Shown: in pieces, positions 43,987 through 52,900 of the stretch | How positions within the stretch are numbered: the first letter of the stretch is position 1 | Layout of the letters: each line of letters opens with the position of its first letter | DNA from: Bacillota bacterium | GTDB taxonomy: Bacteria > Bacillota > Dehalobacteriia > UBA4068 > UBA4997 | Length of the DNA stretch: 64,000 bases | Direction of reading: 5' to 3' | Assembly (NCBI GenBank): GCA_017397935.1 | Contig: JAFQHN010000002.1 | Coordinates: 90,654 to 154,653, forward strand | Notes under the pieces: generated by a model | What the model was told of the DNA's origin: nothing | What the model saw: only the letters and a program-made list of their open reading frames with translations | Database searches by the model: none | Translations under genes and position numbers: made by a program

Positions 43987-46323
43987 TTATTTATGGTCTT
44001 CCAAGTCGCATCCGGTGCAGACAACCAGATTCATGGTGAAGCTGCGAGCATCGTACTCAGCCTTGATTTCAATACCGTTTGCGGTATCAAACTGATCCAA
44101 GGTCAGATCAGCCAAACCTTCCTGGCCAATAAAGTCAGCCAGAGCGTTGCAAGCCTCAACGGTAGTGTCAGCGTTCTGAACAGCAGCCAAAGTAGCCTCG
44201 CTGATTTCCACGCCGTTTACGGTTACAGCAGCGTTAGCAGGCAGCTTAGCAATCATATCGGTAACACGGTCAACGATGGAGTCGCCCTTGCCGTCAACAA
44301 ACTTCTGGAAGGTAGCGTTTTCCAAAGCGGTAGCCAGGTTGCCCAGACGAACATCCTTCATGTCCTCAACAGACTTAACCTTGATGGCCTTATCCAGATA
44401 AGCAAACATATCGTGGCCTTCAATCTCAGCAGTTACAAGGTCATTGATTTGATTCCGCACTTCCTCAGGCGAATTAAGCATAACCCCGGCGGCAAGCTTT
44501 TCGGCTAAGGTACCGTTCTCTTTAAGGTATTCCGCATTATCCATTACCAAATTAAAGATTGCGTCATTATTGAGTTCAGTGCCATCCTTCTCCCAGTACT
44601 TCTTGTAAGCGTTGCTGTTGGCCAAATCGTCAACATTCAGGTTGGCATCCTTCCAATCCTCTACGGCAGCGTCAGCATTAACACCGAACTTCGCCTCAAT
44701 GCTATCCGTCATAGCCTCAACAGCGGCGTCAATCTTGGCACCAACAGCCTTCTTTACATCATCGCGCTGCAAAGCAGCTTCAATCATATCTTCAACAGCG
44801 CCGGCGTATTCTTCCTGAATATCGTCGGTAATGTTTAGCTTAACAAAGCTATTGTCAGCATACTTGTATTCTACCAACTCGCCGCCGTCCAGGGTCAACT
44901 TAACATTCAGCGGATAATCGTACGGATAATCTGCGGTCTTGGCAGCAATCTCCTCATTTGCAGAAGGAGCAAACTTGATATCAATAGTGCCGTCCATAGT
45001 TACTTCATTTTTATAGGTAGTAACCTTGGTCAAATCAGCATACATTTCCTTGGCAACAGCAAATGCCATCTTGGCAGCAACCTCAGCCTTGGCCTTTTTG
45101 CCGGCCGGAGCAACAGTAGTGCCGTCAGCGGAGGGTTTAACAATCAGCTCATGGCCACCGGCAGATACAGTGATGTCGCCGCAAACAAACTGGCCATCCT
45201 TCTGGAAGTTATCCCAGATATTGCCGCCAACTTGGGCAGCATAGTCATAAACCTGCTGTTTCAGGTTCTCAATGGTGTTGTCGCGGGTAATGTCAATACC
45301 AAAGTTGCTCTCAAAATAGGTTACAACTTCGTCAACAATCTGGCTTACTTCTTCCTTGGTGGTGCCTTCGCCCAAAACGGTACAAACTGCCATAGCGGAC
45401 TGTCCAATGATTTCAGTTACCAAATCCTCACCGATAAATGCCTCGCCTTCAACAGTCTGTTCGCGCTCGTTGTCAGCATTTTCATCGGCATTAAAGTCCA
45501 TTGCTTCCATATCAAAGCCGGTGTTGTTGCCGGAGATACCCTTGCCGTTAACGTACTTATTGTAATCCACAATGGTTTGGCGTACAGCATCACCAATCAA
45601 GTCCCCGGGCTCAACAGTATCAATGCTGGGGCCGCTGGGACGACTACCGCCGCCACCACCGCCGCCGGCGCCGCCACCGCCACCGTAAACAACAAATTCC
45701 AAACGGGAAATTACGGCAGCAACCTCAGCACGGGTGGCATTTTCCTTGGGCAGGAATTTGCCGTCATAGCCTTCGATCAGGCCATACTTAACGCAGTTCA
45801 GAACAGCATCCTTGGCATAAGAGGATACGTCAGCCATATCAGCAAAGCTGGGGGTAGCATTTACAGTTTTGGGGGCATAATCCTCATGGTTTTCCTTAAA
45901 GTATTCGATGTAACGGTCCATAATGGCACACATCTGCTCGCGGGTAATGTCACCGGCAGGGTCAAAGGTGCCGTTGCCGTTGCCCTTTACAATGCCGTTA
46001 TCATTGGCCCAGGTAACAGCACCGGTATAATAGGTATTCTTGGCAACGTCATCAAACTTGGTTACGCCGTTGTTTACCTCTGCCTTGTCCAAACGGCTCA
46101 ACGCAGTAACAAACATAGCACGGGTCATGTTTTCATACGGAGCAAATCTGTCTGCCGCAACACCGTTAAAATAACCCTTGTCTGTTACCAGGTCCACCTC
46201 ATCGTAAAACCAGTTGCTCTTGCTAACATCCTTAAAGTCCTTCACGTCAGCAGCCATAACATTGCCTGCCATCGAGAACAACAAACCGGAAATTACCAAA
46301 AGACTTAAAAAACGCTTCTTCAT
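43987..46323 (-). CDS. S-layer-homology domain surface protein, 778 aa
   Basis: Signal peptide 1-24 (ending VMA), then three SLH domains at about 27-85, 86-143 and 160-213, which anchor proteins to secondary cell-wall polymer. Each has a FKDV/FDDV/FADM-type start and a TRAMFV, TREQMC or TRAEVA helix. A glycine-rich linker follows (about 214-228), then about 550 residues without a recognised fold, acidic and helical. The C-terminus ends with CTGCDLEDHK, a lone CxxC. It has a strong promoter and a leader of about 385 nt, suggesting high expression, perhaps as a main S-layer component. Confidence 0.9.
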   Translation of the reverse strand: MKKRFLSLLVISGLLFSMAGNVMAADVKDFKDVSKSNWFYDEVDLVTDKGYFNGVAADRFAPYENMTRAMFVTALSRLDKAEVNNGVTKFDDVAKNTYYTGAVTWANDNGIVKGNGNGTFDPAGDITREQMCAIMDRYIEYFKENHEDYAPKTVNATPSFADMADVSSYAKDAVLNCVKYGLIEGYDGKFLPKENATRAEVAAVISRLEFVVYGGGGGAGGGGGGGSRPSGPSIDTVEPGDLIGDAVRQTIVDYNKYVNGKGISGNNTGFDMEAMDFNADENADNEREQTVEGEAFIGEDLVTEIIGQSAMAVCTVLGEGTTKEEVSQIVDEVVTYFESNFGIDITRDNTIENLKQQVYDYAAQVGGNIWDNFQKDGQFVCGDITVSAGGHELIVKPSADGTTVAPAGKKAKAEVAAKMAFAVAKEMYADLTKVTTYKNEVTMDGTIDIKFAPSANEEIAAKTADYPYDYPLNVKLTLDGGELVEYKYADNSFVKLNITDDIQEEYAGAVEDMIEAALQRDDVKKAVGAKIDAAVEAMTDSIEAKFGVNADAAVEDWKDANLNVDDLANSNAYKKYWEKDGTELNNDAIFNLVMDNAEYLKENGTLAEKLAAGVMLNSPEEVRNQINDLVTAEIEGHDMFAYLDKAIKVKSVEDMKDVRLGNLATALENATFQKFVDGKGDSIVDRVTDMIAKLPANAAVTVNGVEISEATLAAVQNADTTVEACNALADFIGQEGLADLTLDQFDTANGIEIKAEYDARSFTMNLVVCTGCDLEDHK

Positions 46324-46689
46324 TCTTTTCCTTCTCCTTTTCTTATATAGTTTTGGATAACTTTTTATTGATCCCCGGATAAATGGGCGGAATCCCCATG
46401 TCTGCTCATCTCTTCCGCGAAACTAAAAAAACCGTCCGTCGCCTTGGCCGTCTGCGATTACAAACATTTATCAACACAAGCAAGGTGTTACCGGCATACA
46501 TCCTGCCAGGCAAAGCTTTTGCTGCCTCATAATATTCATAACGCAAAGCTGCATTTCATAACAAATAGCACAACACAGACAATGTTTTAGCCAATATTTA
46601 TAATTTACATTAAATAATATTGTTGCTCAACAATCAGTTATCTCGGTTGTGCTCAGCTTTATTATCAAACTTCCAAGCGGTATAAGATA

Positions 46690-46715
46690 ATATTCTCATT
46701 ATCCTACGAGAATAT
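46690..46715 (-). promoter_or_regulatory. Palindrome at the predicted start of the SLH-gene transcript
   Basis: ATATTCTC (46690-46697) and GAGAATAT (46708-46715) are exact inverted repeats separated by 10 bp. They lie immediately downstream of the -10 box, so a protein bound here would block transcription. Candidate operator. Confidence 0.5.
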
Positions 46716-46743
46716 ATTATATCAACTAAGCTATAAATGTCAA
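46716..46743 (-). promoter_or_regulatory. Promoter of the SLH-protein gene
   Basis: Minus strand TTGACA (46738-46743), 16 bp, TATAAT (46716-46721): both boxes match consensus exactly. Confidence 0.85.
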
Positions 46744-46933
46744 GGCGTTCAAATAAATTTCCAAAATTTTTCGAAATTTGTCAAACCCAGACACGGCGCG
46801 GCTTTCAGACATCATTTTCGGACACGCATCTGTCCTTTTCCGGCCATTCCGCCGCACGCTATATTTTCTCACAGAATAATGTCCAGCACCACAGGGAATA
46901 TAATTTTACTGCCAAATTTCTCCAATATACAAA

Positions 46934-46977
46934 CAAAAAAAGCCCCACCCGATGACCGGTCGGGCAAGGCTTTTTTC
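46934..46977. terminator. Terminator-like hairpin, both strands
   Basis: AGCC....ACCCGA pairs with TCGGG....GGCT with a three-base internal loop; a run of six T follows on the plus strand and seven on the minus strand. It would end any transcript that passes the riboswitch terminators. Confidence 0.6.
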
Positions 46978-47187
46978 GGTAGGATTTTTTTAACAGAAAA
47001 GAAATTAAAAAGAAAACTATAAAAAACAACACAGCCGTTTTAACATCCCTTGGCACAGGCGGGTAAATGGGGATTTTGCCCGCCCAAGCCGCATAAGGGA
47101 TAATAAAGGAGAAAAAAGAAAAAAAGAAGATAAAAGGGGAAATGAAAGACATAACCAAATATTGACACTTCTGAACAGGCAGCCAAT

Positions 47188-47245
47188 AAAAAATTCCACC
47201 GCCGACATCGAGGTGGAATAAAAAAACGGCTCATTAGGTGAGCCG
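47188..47245 (-). terminator. Tandem terminators downstream of the cobalamin riboswitch
   Basis: First hairpin: CGGCTCA/TGAGCCG (47227-47245) followed by seven T. Second: TTCCACC/GGTGGAA (47194-47218) followed by six T. Either may be the expression platform. Confidence 0.85.
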
Positions 47246-47321
47246 TAAATTTACTGTTTGAAATATGTGTTTGGACAATATTTCCGCCAATGCTCCCCAC
47301 CCTAAAAGCAAAAGCAACATC

Positions 47322-47482
47322 TACGGCAAATATCCTGACTTATGACTCTTCCTCCCAGAAACCTTCTCAAACCCAAGGGTTCAATGGCATATCTTCTGTT
47401 CGTCGTCAAATACAGTAGAGTTTGGACTGCGCCGGATTCTCACCGGCTTCCTTTTTAAGCTATTCAAGCACCGTAAATTCAA
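47322..47482 (-). promoter_or_regulatory. Cobalamin (B12) riboswitch
   Basis: The minus strand contains the family's conserved blocks in order: ACGGTGCTTGA, TTAAAAAGGAAGCCGGTGAG, AATCCGGCGCAGTCC, ACTGTA, TGCCATTG, a G-rich hairpin (GAGAAGGTTTCTGGGAGG), and AAGTCAGGATATTTGCCG. Normally such switches turn off B12 synthesis or cobalt/B12 uptake genes when B12 is plentiful. No such gene follows here. Confidence 0.88.
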
Positions 47483-47499
47483 TATTCAGTTATGAGTTC

Positions 47500-47528
47500 A
47501 TTATACCCCTGCCAAACACCGTTGTCAA
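47500..47528 (-). promoter_or_regulatory. Promoter of the cobalamin riboswitch
   Basis: Minus strand TTGACA (47523-47528), 17 bp, TATAAT (47500-47505), both consensus. It begins 15 bp beyond the stop codon of the MarR-type gene. Confidence 0.85.
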
Positions 47529-47542
47529 GGCATTTTGCGGTT

Positions 47543-48091
47543 TTATTCCGGCTTTTTGCCCTTGGTGTTCAGCGTGGGCAGCTCAGGCATCAGTTCTTCG
47601 TTCATCACCTGCAACACCTCATTGATGAACTTTAACTGCTCCACACCAAAGCGCCGGCAAATACGCCGCACCACCTGCGCCCCATAAGAGGTGCTGAGGT
47701 TATAATAGCGGTAATATTTGTCAGTCACCCGCAGATGATATTCGCGCTTGTCCTCGGTCGACTGCACCTTCTCGATATAGCCTTTTTTGATCAGGCTGTT
47801 CACCTTGTACGCTGCGTTGGGTGCGGATATATTGATAAAATTGGCAAATTCGTTCACGCTGGGGTTGTTCAGCGCATGAATCATCTCCACACAGAAAACC
47901 TCCACGGTAGAGAGCGACGCCTCGCGCTCCTGGATGACCCCAAACAGCTCCTGATAAAAATGGATTTTGAATTTGGTGTAAACCTGGATAAAATTATCAC
48001 CCAGCTCCGCGCCCAAATTTTCCATATCCACCCCGGCCGTAATTTCCGGCGTATCTTCCGCCGTGTTCTGCCCCAACAATTCCTCTGCCAT
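47543..48091 (-). CDS. MarR-family regulator, probable fatty-acid synthesis repressor
   Basis: A 182-residue winged helix-turn-helix protein. The central region (SVNEFANFINISAPNAAYKVNSLIKKGYIEKVQSTEDKREYHLRVT) is the MarR recognition helix plus wing, flanked by dimerisation helices. Last gene of the fab operon. In streptococci and lactococci the MarR protein FabT sits first in the fab operon and represses it. The position at the end is different but the role may be the same. ATG 48091 is preferred over GTG 48100 on ribosome-site spacing. Confidence 0.85.
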   Translation of the reverse strand: MAEELLGQNTAEDTPEITAGVDMENLGAELGDNFIQVYTKFKIHFYQELFGVIQEREASLSTVEVFCVEMIHALNNPSVNEFANFINISAPNAAYKVNSLIKKGYIEKVQSTEDKREYHLRVTDKYYRYYNLSTSYGAQVVRRICRRFGVEQLKFINEVLQVMNEELMPELPTLNTKGKKPE

Positions 48092-48114
48092 CTTCGACAC
48101 CCCGTTATGATAAT

Positions 48115-48567
48115 TTATTCGTCGCTTGGCCCGCCGATTGCAAACGAAAGCTCAGCCTCAGCCGCAACCTTGCCGTTTACCATGGCCCGCGCCTTGCCTA
48201 TCCCCAACGGCCCTCTGCGCTCAATCAGCTCGCAGTACAATTCCAGCACATCGCCCGGCCGCACCTGCTGCCGAAAACGCGCCTTCTTGATACCGCCGAA
48301 GAATACCAGCTTGCCGGCCTCATCATCCTCGGTCAGCACGGCAACTGCACCCACCTGCGCCAGCGCCTCCAAAATCAGCACCCCCGGCAGCACATGGTGC
48401 CCCGGAAAGTGCCCCATAAATTGCATCTCATTGGCCGAAACACACTTTACGCCACGGGCAAAGCGCCCCGGCTCGCACTCATCAATGCGGTCCACCAGCA
48501 AAAACGGGTATCTGTGCGGCAAAATCTTCTCAATCTCATTAGAATATAACGGCAGATTCAGGCTCAT
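48115..48567 (-). CDS. fabZ: 3-hydroxyacyl-ACP dehydratase FabZ
   Basis: Removes water from 3-hydroxyacyl-ACP in each elongation cycle. It has 150 aa in a single hotdog fold. Motifs are [14 protein letters not shown] and the active-site helix [25 protein letters not shown], with catalytic His and, further on, the Glu in ILEALAQ. It overlaps the fabF stop by four bases. Confidence 0.95.
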   Translation of the reverse strand: MSLNLPLYSNEIEKILPHRYPFLLVDRIDECEPGRFARGVKCVSANEMQFMGHFPGHHVLPGVLILEALAQVGAVAVLTEDDEAGKLVFFGGIKKARFRQQVRPGDVLELYCELIERRGPLGIGKARAMVNGKVAAEAELSFAIGGPSDE

Positions 48568-49823
48568 ACATCCGCCCTCCCCTGCTCATTAAATTTGCGC
48601 AAAACCAGCACCGCATTGTGCCCGCCAAACCCCAAAGAGTTGGAGATTGCCACCTTGACCTCGGCACTTCTCGCCTCATTGGCCACCACATCCAGCGCAC
48701 ATTCGGCATCCGGCACGCTGTAATTTATCGTCGGCAGCAGCACATCATTCTGCACCATCAGCGCCGTCAGCACGGCCTCCACCGCACCGGCCGCGCCCAG
48801 CAAATGTCCCGTCATTGATTTGGTGGAGCTTACCGGCAGCTTCGCCGCCAAACCACCGAAAACCTGCTTAATGGCCGCCGTTTCTGCCTTGTCGTTCAGC
48901 GGTGTGGATGTCCCGTGTGCGTTGATGTAAGATACCTCATCAGGCGCAACACCTGCGTCCGCCAGCGCCTGCCGCATACAAGCCACCGCGCCCTGTCCTT
49001 CCGGGTGGGGCGCTGTGATGTGATAAGCGTCACAGTTGGCGGCGTAGCCGGCCAGCTCGCAGTAAATTTTGGCGCCGCGGGCCTTGGCGTGCTCATACTC
49101 CTCCAACAGCAGCATACCGGCGCCCTCGCCCATCACAAAGCCGTTTCTCTCCGCATCAAAGGGTATAGATGCACGATTGGGGTCCTCGCTCTCCGAAAGC
49201 GCCTTCATCGAGGTAAAACCACCAATGCCCAGTTGAGTGATCGCAGCCTCAGCTCCGCCGCACAGCATCATATCGGCATAGCCGTCCCTGATTTGCCGAA
49301 AAGCATCACCCACCGCGTTGCTGCCGCCGGCACAGGCCGTTACGGGGCAGCTGCACATCCCCTGCAAGCCGTGGGCAATAGCGATATGCCCGGCCGCCAT
49401 ATTGCTGATACTCATTGGAATAAAATGCGCCGAAACCCTGTCAAAGCCCTTATCCAGACCTTTGCCGTGCTCCGCCGCAATCGTGCCCAGGCCGCCGATA
49501 CCGCTGGATACCAACACCCCAATACGGCTGCGGTCAACCTCATCCATATTCAGGCCGCTGTCCGCCATCGCTTCGGCCGCCGCAATCAACGCCAACTGCG
49601 TAAAGCGGTCCATACGTTTGGCCTCACGCCTGCCCAGCTTGGCCTCAATGTCCAGATTTTTCACCTCGGCCGCCAGCTTTACCCGCTGCGCCGATGCATC
49701 ATAAGCACTGATCGGTGCAATGCCGCACTCGCCCTGCAACGCCGCCGCAAAACTCTCCTGCGCCGTGTTGCCCACAGGTGTCACCGCACCCACACCGGTT
49801 ATTACAACTATTCTCTTTGTCAT
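48564..49823 (-). CDS. fabF: 3-oxoacyl-ACP synthase II FabF
   Basis: Condensing enzyme for chain elongation. It has 419 aa. The catalytic triad Cys-His-His is in [23 protein letters not shown] and [12 protein letters not shown]; the N-terminus is [13 protein letters not shown]. Followed by fabZ with a four-base overlap; spacer to fabG upstream is 80 nt. Confidence 0.96.
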   Translation of the reverse strand: MTKRIVVITGVGAVTPVGNTAQESFAAALQGECGIAPISAYDASAQRVKLAAEVKNLDIEAKLGRREAKRMDRFTQLALIAAAEAMADSGLNMDEVDRSRIGVLVSSGIGGLGTIAAEHGKGLDKGFDRVSAHFIPMSISNMAAGHIAIAHGLQGMCSCPVTACAGGSNAVGDAFRQIRDGYADMMLCGGAEAAITQLGIGGFTSMKALSESEDPNRASIPFDAERNGFVMGEGAGMLLLEEYEHAKARGAKIYCELAGYAANCDAYHITAPHPEGQGAVACMRQALADAGVAPDEVSYINAHGTSTPLNDKAETAAIKQVFGGLAAKLPVSSTKSMTGHLLGAAGAVEAVLTALMVQNDVLLPTINYSVPDAECALDVVANEARSAEVKVAISNSLGFGGHNAVLVLRKFNEQGRADV

Positions 49824-49903
49824 CTCAATTCTCCTGTTAAATCCTGCCGAAATTTACACATAAAAGGCAGCTTATACACAATCCACGCCCAAAATGCCGA
49901 ATA

Positions 49904-50695
49904 TCACATCGCCATACCGCCGTCCACGCACAAAACCTGCCCCGTAATATACGCCGCAGCGTCACTCGCCAAAAATCTTACCGCCGCGGCCACATCCTGC
50001 GGCTGGCCCATTCTGCCTGCGGGAATATCCGCCTGCATTTTCTCACGCACGGCGGTCGGCAGCTTGGCCGTCATGTCCGTTTCGATAAATCCCGGCGCGA
50101 TAGCATTCACCGTAACACCCCGGGAAGCCAACTCCCGTGCCGCCGTTTTGGTCAGACCGATAACCCCTGCCTTGGCCGCCGCATAGTTGGCCTGCCCCGC
50201 GTTGCCGCGCACGCCCACCACGCTGGAAATATTGATGATACGGCCGTAACGCTGCCTCATCATCAGCCGCCCTGCCTGCTGCATACATAAAAAATTGCCT
50301 TTCAGGTTGGTGTTGATAACCTCATCAAAGGCCTGCTCACTAAGCCTGGGCAGCAGCGCATCACGGGTAATACCTGCATTGTTCACCAAAATGTCAATGC
50401 CGCCCAGCTTCTCCACCGCCTCGGCAAAAAGATTACCCACCTCGTCGGCACGGCTCACATCCGCAGCCACGGCATAAGCCTTGGCACCCAACGCACGGCA
50501 CTCCCCCGCCACCGCCTCGGCCGCCTCACGGCTGCCGGCATAGTTGATGATAACATCCGCCCCTGCCGCCGCCAGAGATACTGCCACCGCACGGCCAATG
50601 CCACGGCTCGCCCCGGTAATCAGCGCCCGTTTGCCCTGCAAATCCTTGTTTCCCATCATATTTCCCATCATATTTTCCATCATATTCTCTGCCAT
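49904..50695 (-). CDS. fabG: 3-oxoacyl-ACP reductase FabG
   Basis: NADPH-dependent short-chain dehydrogenase that reduces 3-oxoacyl-ACP. The core is standard: [20 protein letters not shown], the catalytic Ser-Tyr-Lys in [10 protein letters not shown] and [10 protein letters not shown], and [13 protein letters not shown]. The N-terminus is odd: [20 protein letters not shown], from three and a half copies of a 12-bp repeat (AATATGATGGRA). Most FabG proteins begin four to six residues before the Rossmann motif, so the added 14 residues look like repeat expansion. The start codon overlaps the fabD stop (TGATG). 263 aa. Confidence 0.93.
   Translation of the reverse strand: MAENMMENMMGNMMGNKDLQGKRALITGASRGIGRAVAVSLAAAGADVIINYAGSREAAEAVAGECRALGAKAYAVAADVSRADEVGNLFAEAVEKLGGIDILVNNAGITRDALLPRLSEQAFDEVINTNLKGNFLCMQQAGRLMMRQRYGRIINISSVVGVRGNAGQANYAAAKAGVIGLTKTAARELASRGVTVNAIAPGFIETDMTAKLPTAVREKMQADIPAGRMGQPQDVAAAVRFLASDAAAYITGQVLCVDGGMAM
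50654..50692 (-). repeat. In-frame 12-bp tandem repeat at the start of fabG
   Basis: GAGAATATGATG, GAAAATATGATG, GGAAATATGATG, then a partial GGAAAC. Each unit adds four residues and an ATGATG pair, so each could supply alternative start codons. A change of copy number would keep the reading frame. Confidence 0.8.
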
Positions 50696-51636
50696 CAGGA
50701 AAACGCCCCCTCGGCTTTCAGCGCCGCCACCGTCTTGCGGAAGCTCTCACAGTCCTCAATCGAGAAAGTTTTGATACCCTTAACAGTTTTGCGGATAAAG
50801 CCGGAAAGCGCCTTACCCGGGCCAATCTCCACCACCGTGTCAATGCCCTGCTCAGCCATATAGCGCACGCTGTCCTCAAAAAGCACGCTGTGATGCACCT
50901 GATCCTGCAGCAGCTCCGGCAGGGTTTCCTCCTCGCTCAGCGGCCGCGCCGTCACATTAAAAATCACCGGGAACTGCATCTCGCCAAAATCGGTGTCGAT
51001 AAATTCCTCACGCAGCTTATCTGCCGCCCCTGCCAGCAAAGAGGTATGAAACGGGCCGCTTACTTTAAGCGGCAGGCAGCGTTTGGCACCGGCTTCCAGC
51101 GCCAGCCGTGCCGCCTCATCCACCGCCTGCTGCTCACCGGCAATCACCAGCTGCATCGGGCAATTATAGTTGGTGATCTCCACCACACCCAAGCGCGAAG
51201 CCTGATCACACACCTGCTGCAATTTTTCTCTCTGCAAACCCAGCACCGCCGTCATACCGCAGGGCAGATCCTTAACCGCCTCGTCCATCACCTGCCCACG
51301 GAAGGCCACCAGCTTCACCGCCGTCTGGGCATCAAAAACACCGGCCGCCTGCAACGCCGAATATTCACCCAGGCTCAGCCCTGCCGCCATCTGGGGGGAA
51401 ATTCCCTCCTCGGCCAGCATGGCATTGACACCTGCCGCAAACGCCACCATACACGGCTGTGTGTACTCGGTCTTGCTCAACATCTCATCCGGCCCCTCAA
51501 AAGACACCTTCTTCAAGTCAAAATCTACGTCAAGATTGTCAATCACCTCACGGTAGGCCGCAAAATCCTCATAAAAATCACGCCCCATGCCGGCATACTG
51601 GCTGCCCTGCCCTGCATAAACAAAAGCCAAATTCAT
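50695..51636 (-). CDS. fabD: Malonyl-CoA:ACP transacylase FabD
   Basis: Loads malonyl groups onto ACP. It has 313 aa. N-terminal [14 protein letters not shown], the nucleophile elbow [16 protein letters not shown] (Ser of GLSLG), and the catalytic His in [10 protein letters not shown]. Its 178-nt upstream spacer is AT-rich and holds a direct repeat ATTTCTACATTATT, so an internal promoter is possible. Confidence 0.95.
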   Translation of the reverse strand: MNLAFVYAGQGSQYAGMGRDFYEDFAAYREVIDNLDVDFDLKKVSFEGPDEMLSKTEYTQPCMVAFAAGVNAMLAEEGISPQMAAGLSLGEYSALQAAGVFDAQTAVKLVAFRGQVMDEAVKDLPCGMTAVLGLQREKLQQVCDQASRLGVVEITNYNCPMQLVIAGEQQAVDEAARLALEAGAKRCLPLKVSGPFHTSLLAGAADKLREEFIDTDFGEMQFPVIFNVTARPLSEEETLPELLQDQVHHSVLFEDSVRYMAEQGIDTVVEIGPGKALSGFIRKTVKGIKTFSIEDCESFRKTVAALKAEGAFS

Positions 51637-51814
51637 TGTAAAACCTCCCTGCTATCAACAGTTTTCCGCAAATATCGCCAATTTTCACTTTGATTTCTAC
51701 ATTATTAATTTCTACATTATTATATATAATTTATTTTTCACAATTTTTTACAACTTCTCACTATCCACACAGCTTTTCCTGCCAACTCTCGCTCACTATC
51801 TCATACAGCCATTC

Positions 51815-52900
51815 TCATACCTCATTTTCGGCTACCAGCTCATCCATGATCTCCGCCATCAGCTCTGCCACCGACACAATTTTGTTCAGCCGCCCAACAT
51901 TACTGCCGCAGAAAAACAGACCGTTCTCCCAATCGCCCTGCACCGCCGCAATCAACGCCCTGCTGATGCAATACGGCGTTTCGGCCGGCCGACAGGGCAC
52001 AATGCAGTTAACGCAGCTTTCCGGCTTGATACGCCCCTCAGCGTCCAGCCGCTTAAAAAGTGGGCTGTTCAGCGCTCGCCCCGGCATACCCACCGGGCTC
52101 TGTACGATACGCACATCCTCCGCCTTGGCCGCCAGCATCGCCTGCTTATAACCATCGGCCGCATCGCACTCCTCGGTTGCAATAAATCTGGTCGCAATCT
52201 GCGCCCCGGCCGCACCGGCCTGCATATATCCGGCCACATCCCGGCCGCTGTAAACGCCGCCTGCCACAAAAACAGGAATCTCGCGCCCATATTTCTGCTC
52301 GTACTCGGCCAGTTCGGTTTTCACCTCAACCAAAATCTCCATCAGCGGCAGGGCCGTGCCATTCAGCAGCTCATCCCGCTTAAAGCCCAAATGTCCGCCT
52401 GCCTCTGCGCCCTCAATCACTACAAAATCAGGGGTCACATTATATCTTCGGTCCCACAGGCGGCAAATCGTGCGCGCAGCCTTGCCGCCGGAAACGATCG
52501 GCGCCAGCAAAATCTCGGCTTCACCGCTCGCCGCCGATACCAACCCCGGCAAATCACTCGGCAGACCCGCTCCGCAAATAATCGCATCGGCACCGGCCGC
52601 CACCGCAGTTTTCACCGCCTCGGGGTACTGGCGCGTGGCCACCATAATATTCACGCCCACCAGACCGTTGCCTGCGGCAATTTGCCTGGCCCGCAAAATC
52701 TCGGCCCGCAAGGTTCGGCGGTTGGCCTCGGCATGGTTCTGCCAAAAATCAGGCTCGGCATAACCTGTGTTGGCACTGCTGATAACGCCCATGCCGCCGC
52801 AGGCTGCCACCGCACCAGCCAAGCCGCCCAGAGAAACACCAATACCCATGCCCCCCTGGATAATCGGCACCGTCATCTGCCGCCCGCCAATCTTCAACAT
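51815..52900 (-). CDS. FabK-related flavin oxidoreductase (nitronate monooxygenase family)
   Basis: A 361-residue FMN-binding TIM-barrel protein. It shares VPIIQGGMGIGVSLGGLAGAV, GAEAGGHLG, and VAGGVYSGRDVAGYMQAGAAGAQ with FabK and nitronate monooxygenases. It is longer than FabK and carries a C-terminal cysteine group CVNCIVPCRP...PYC, as in clostridial relatives that may bind an Fe-S cluster. It overlaps fabK by seven bases inside the fab operon, so a lipid-related role is plausible but unproven. Confidence 0.85.
   Translation of the reverse strand: MLKIGGRQMTVPIIQGGMGIGVSLGGLAGAVAACGGMGVISSANTGYAEPDFWQNHAEANRRTLRAEILRARQIAAGNGLVGVNIMVATRQYPEAVKTAVAAGADAIICGAGLPSDLPGLVSAASGEAEILLAPIVSGGKAARTICRLWDRRYNVTPDFVVIEGAEAGGHLGFKRDELLNGTALPLMEILVEVKTELAEYEQKYGREIPVFVAGGVYSGRDVAGYMQAGAAGAQIATRFIATEECDAADGYKQAMLAAKAEDVRIVQSPVGMPGRALNSPLFKRLDAEGRIKPESCVNCIVPCRPAETPYCISRALIAAVQGDWENGLFFCGSNVGRLNKIVSVAELMAEIMDELVAENEV

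Larger units (their letters stand above)
46744..47542. other. Large non-coding stretch between the SLH gene and the fab operon
   Basis: No convincing gene. It contains, from right to left, a promoter (47500-47528), a cobalamin riboswitch (47322-47482), two tandem terminators (47188-47245), a doubtful short frame and a further terminator near 46941-46976. The one open frame worth noting runs on the minus strand from ATG 47152 to 46859: it has a signal-like hydrophobic N-terminus and a second helix flanked by lysines, but no good ribosome site, and it reads through the terminator hairpin. Confidence 0.6.

Noticed and set aside
45640..45690. Coding repeat expansion in the SLH gene
   Set aside because: The GGN-rich stretch is a normal glycine linker between the SLH domains and the ectodomain.
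46859..47152. B12-controlled membrane protein gene
   Set aside because: The frame has plausible hydrophobic segments but lacks a ribosome binding site and continues through a terminator hairpin, so I did not list it as a gene.
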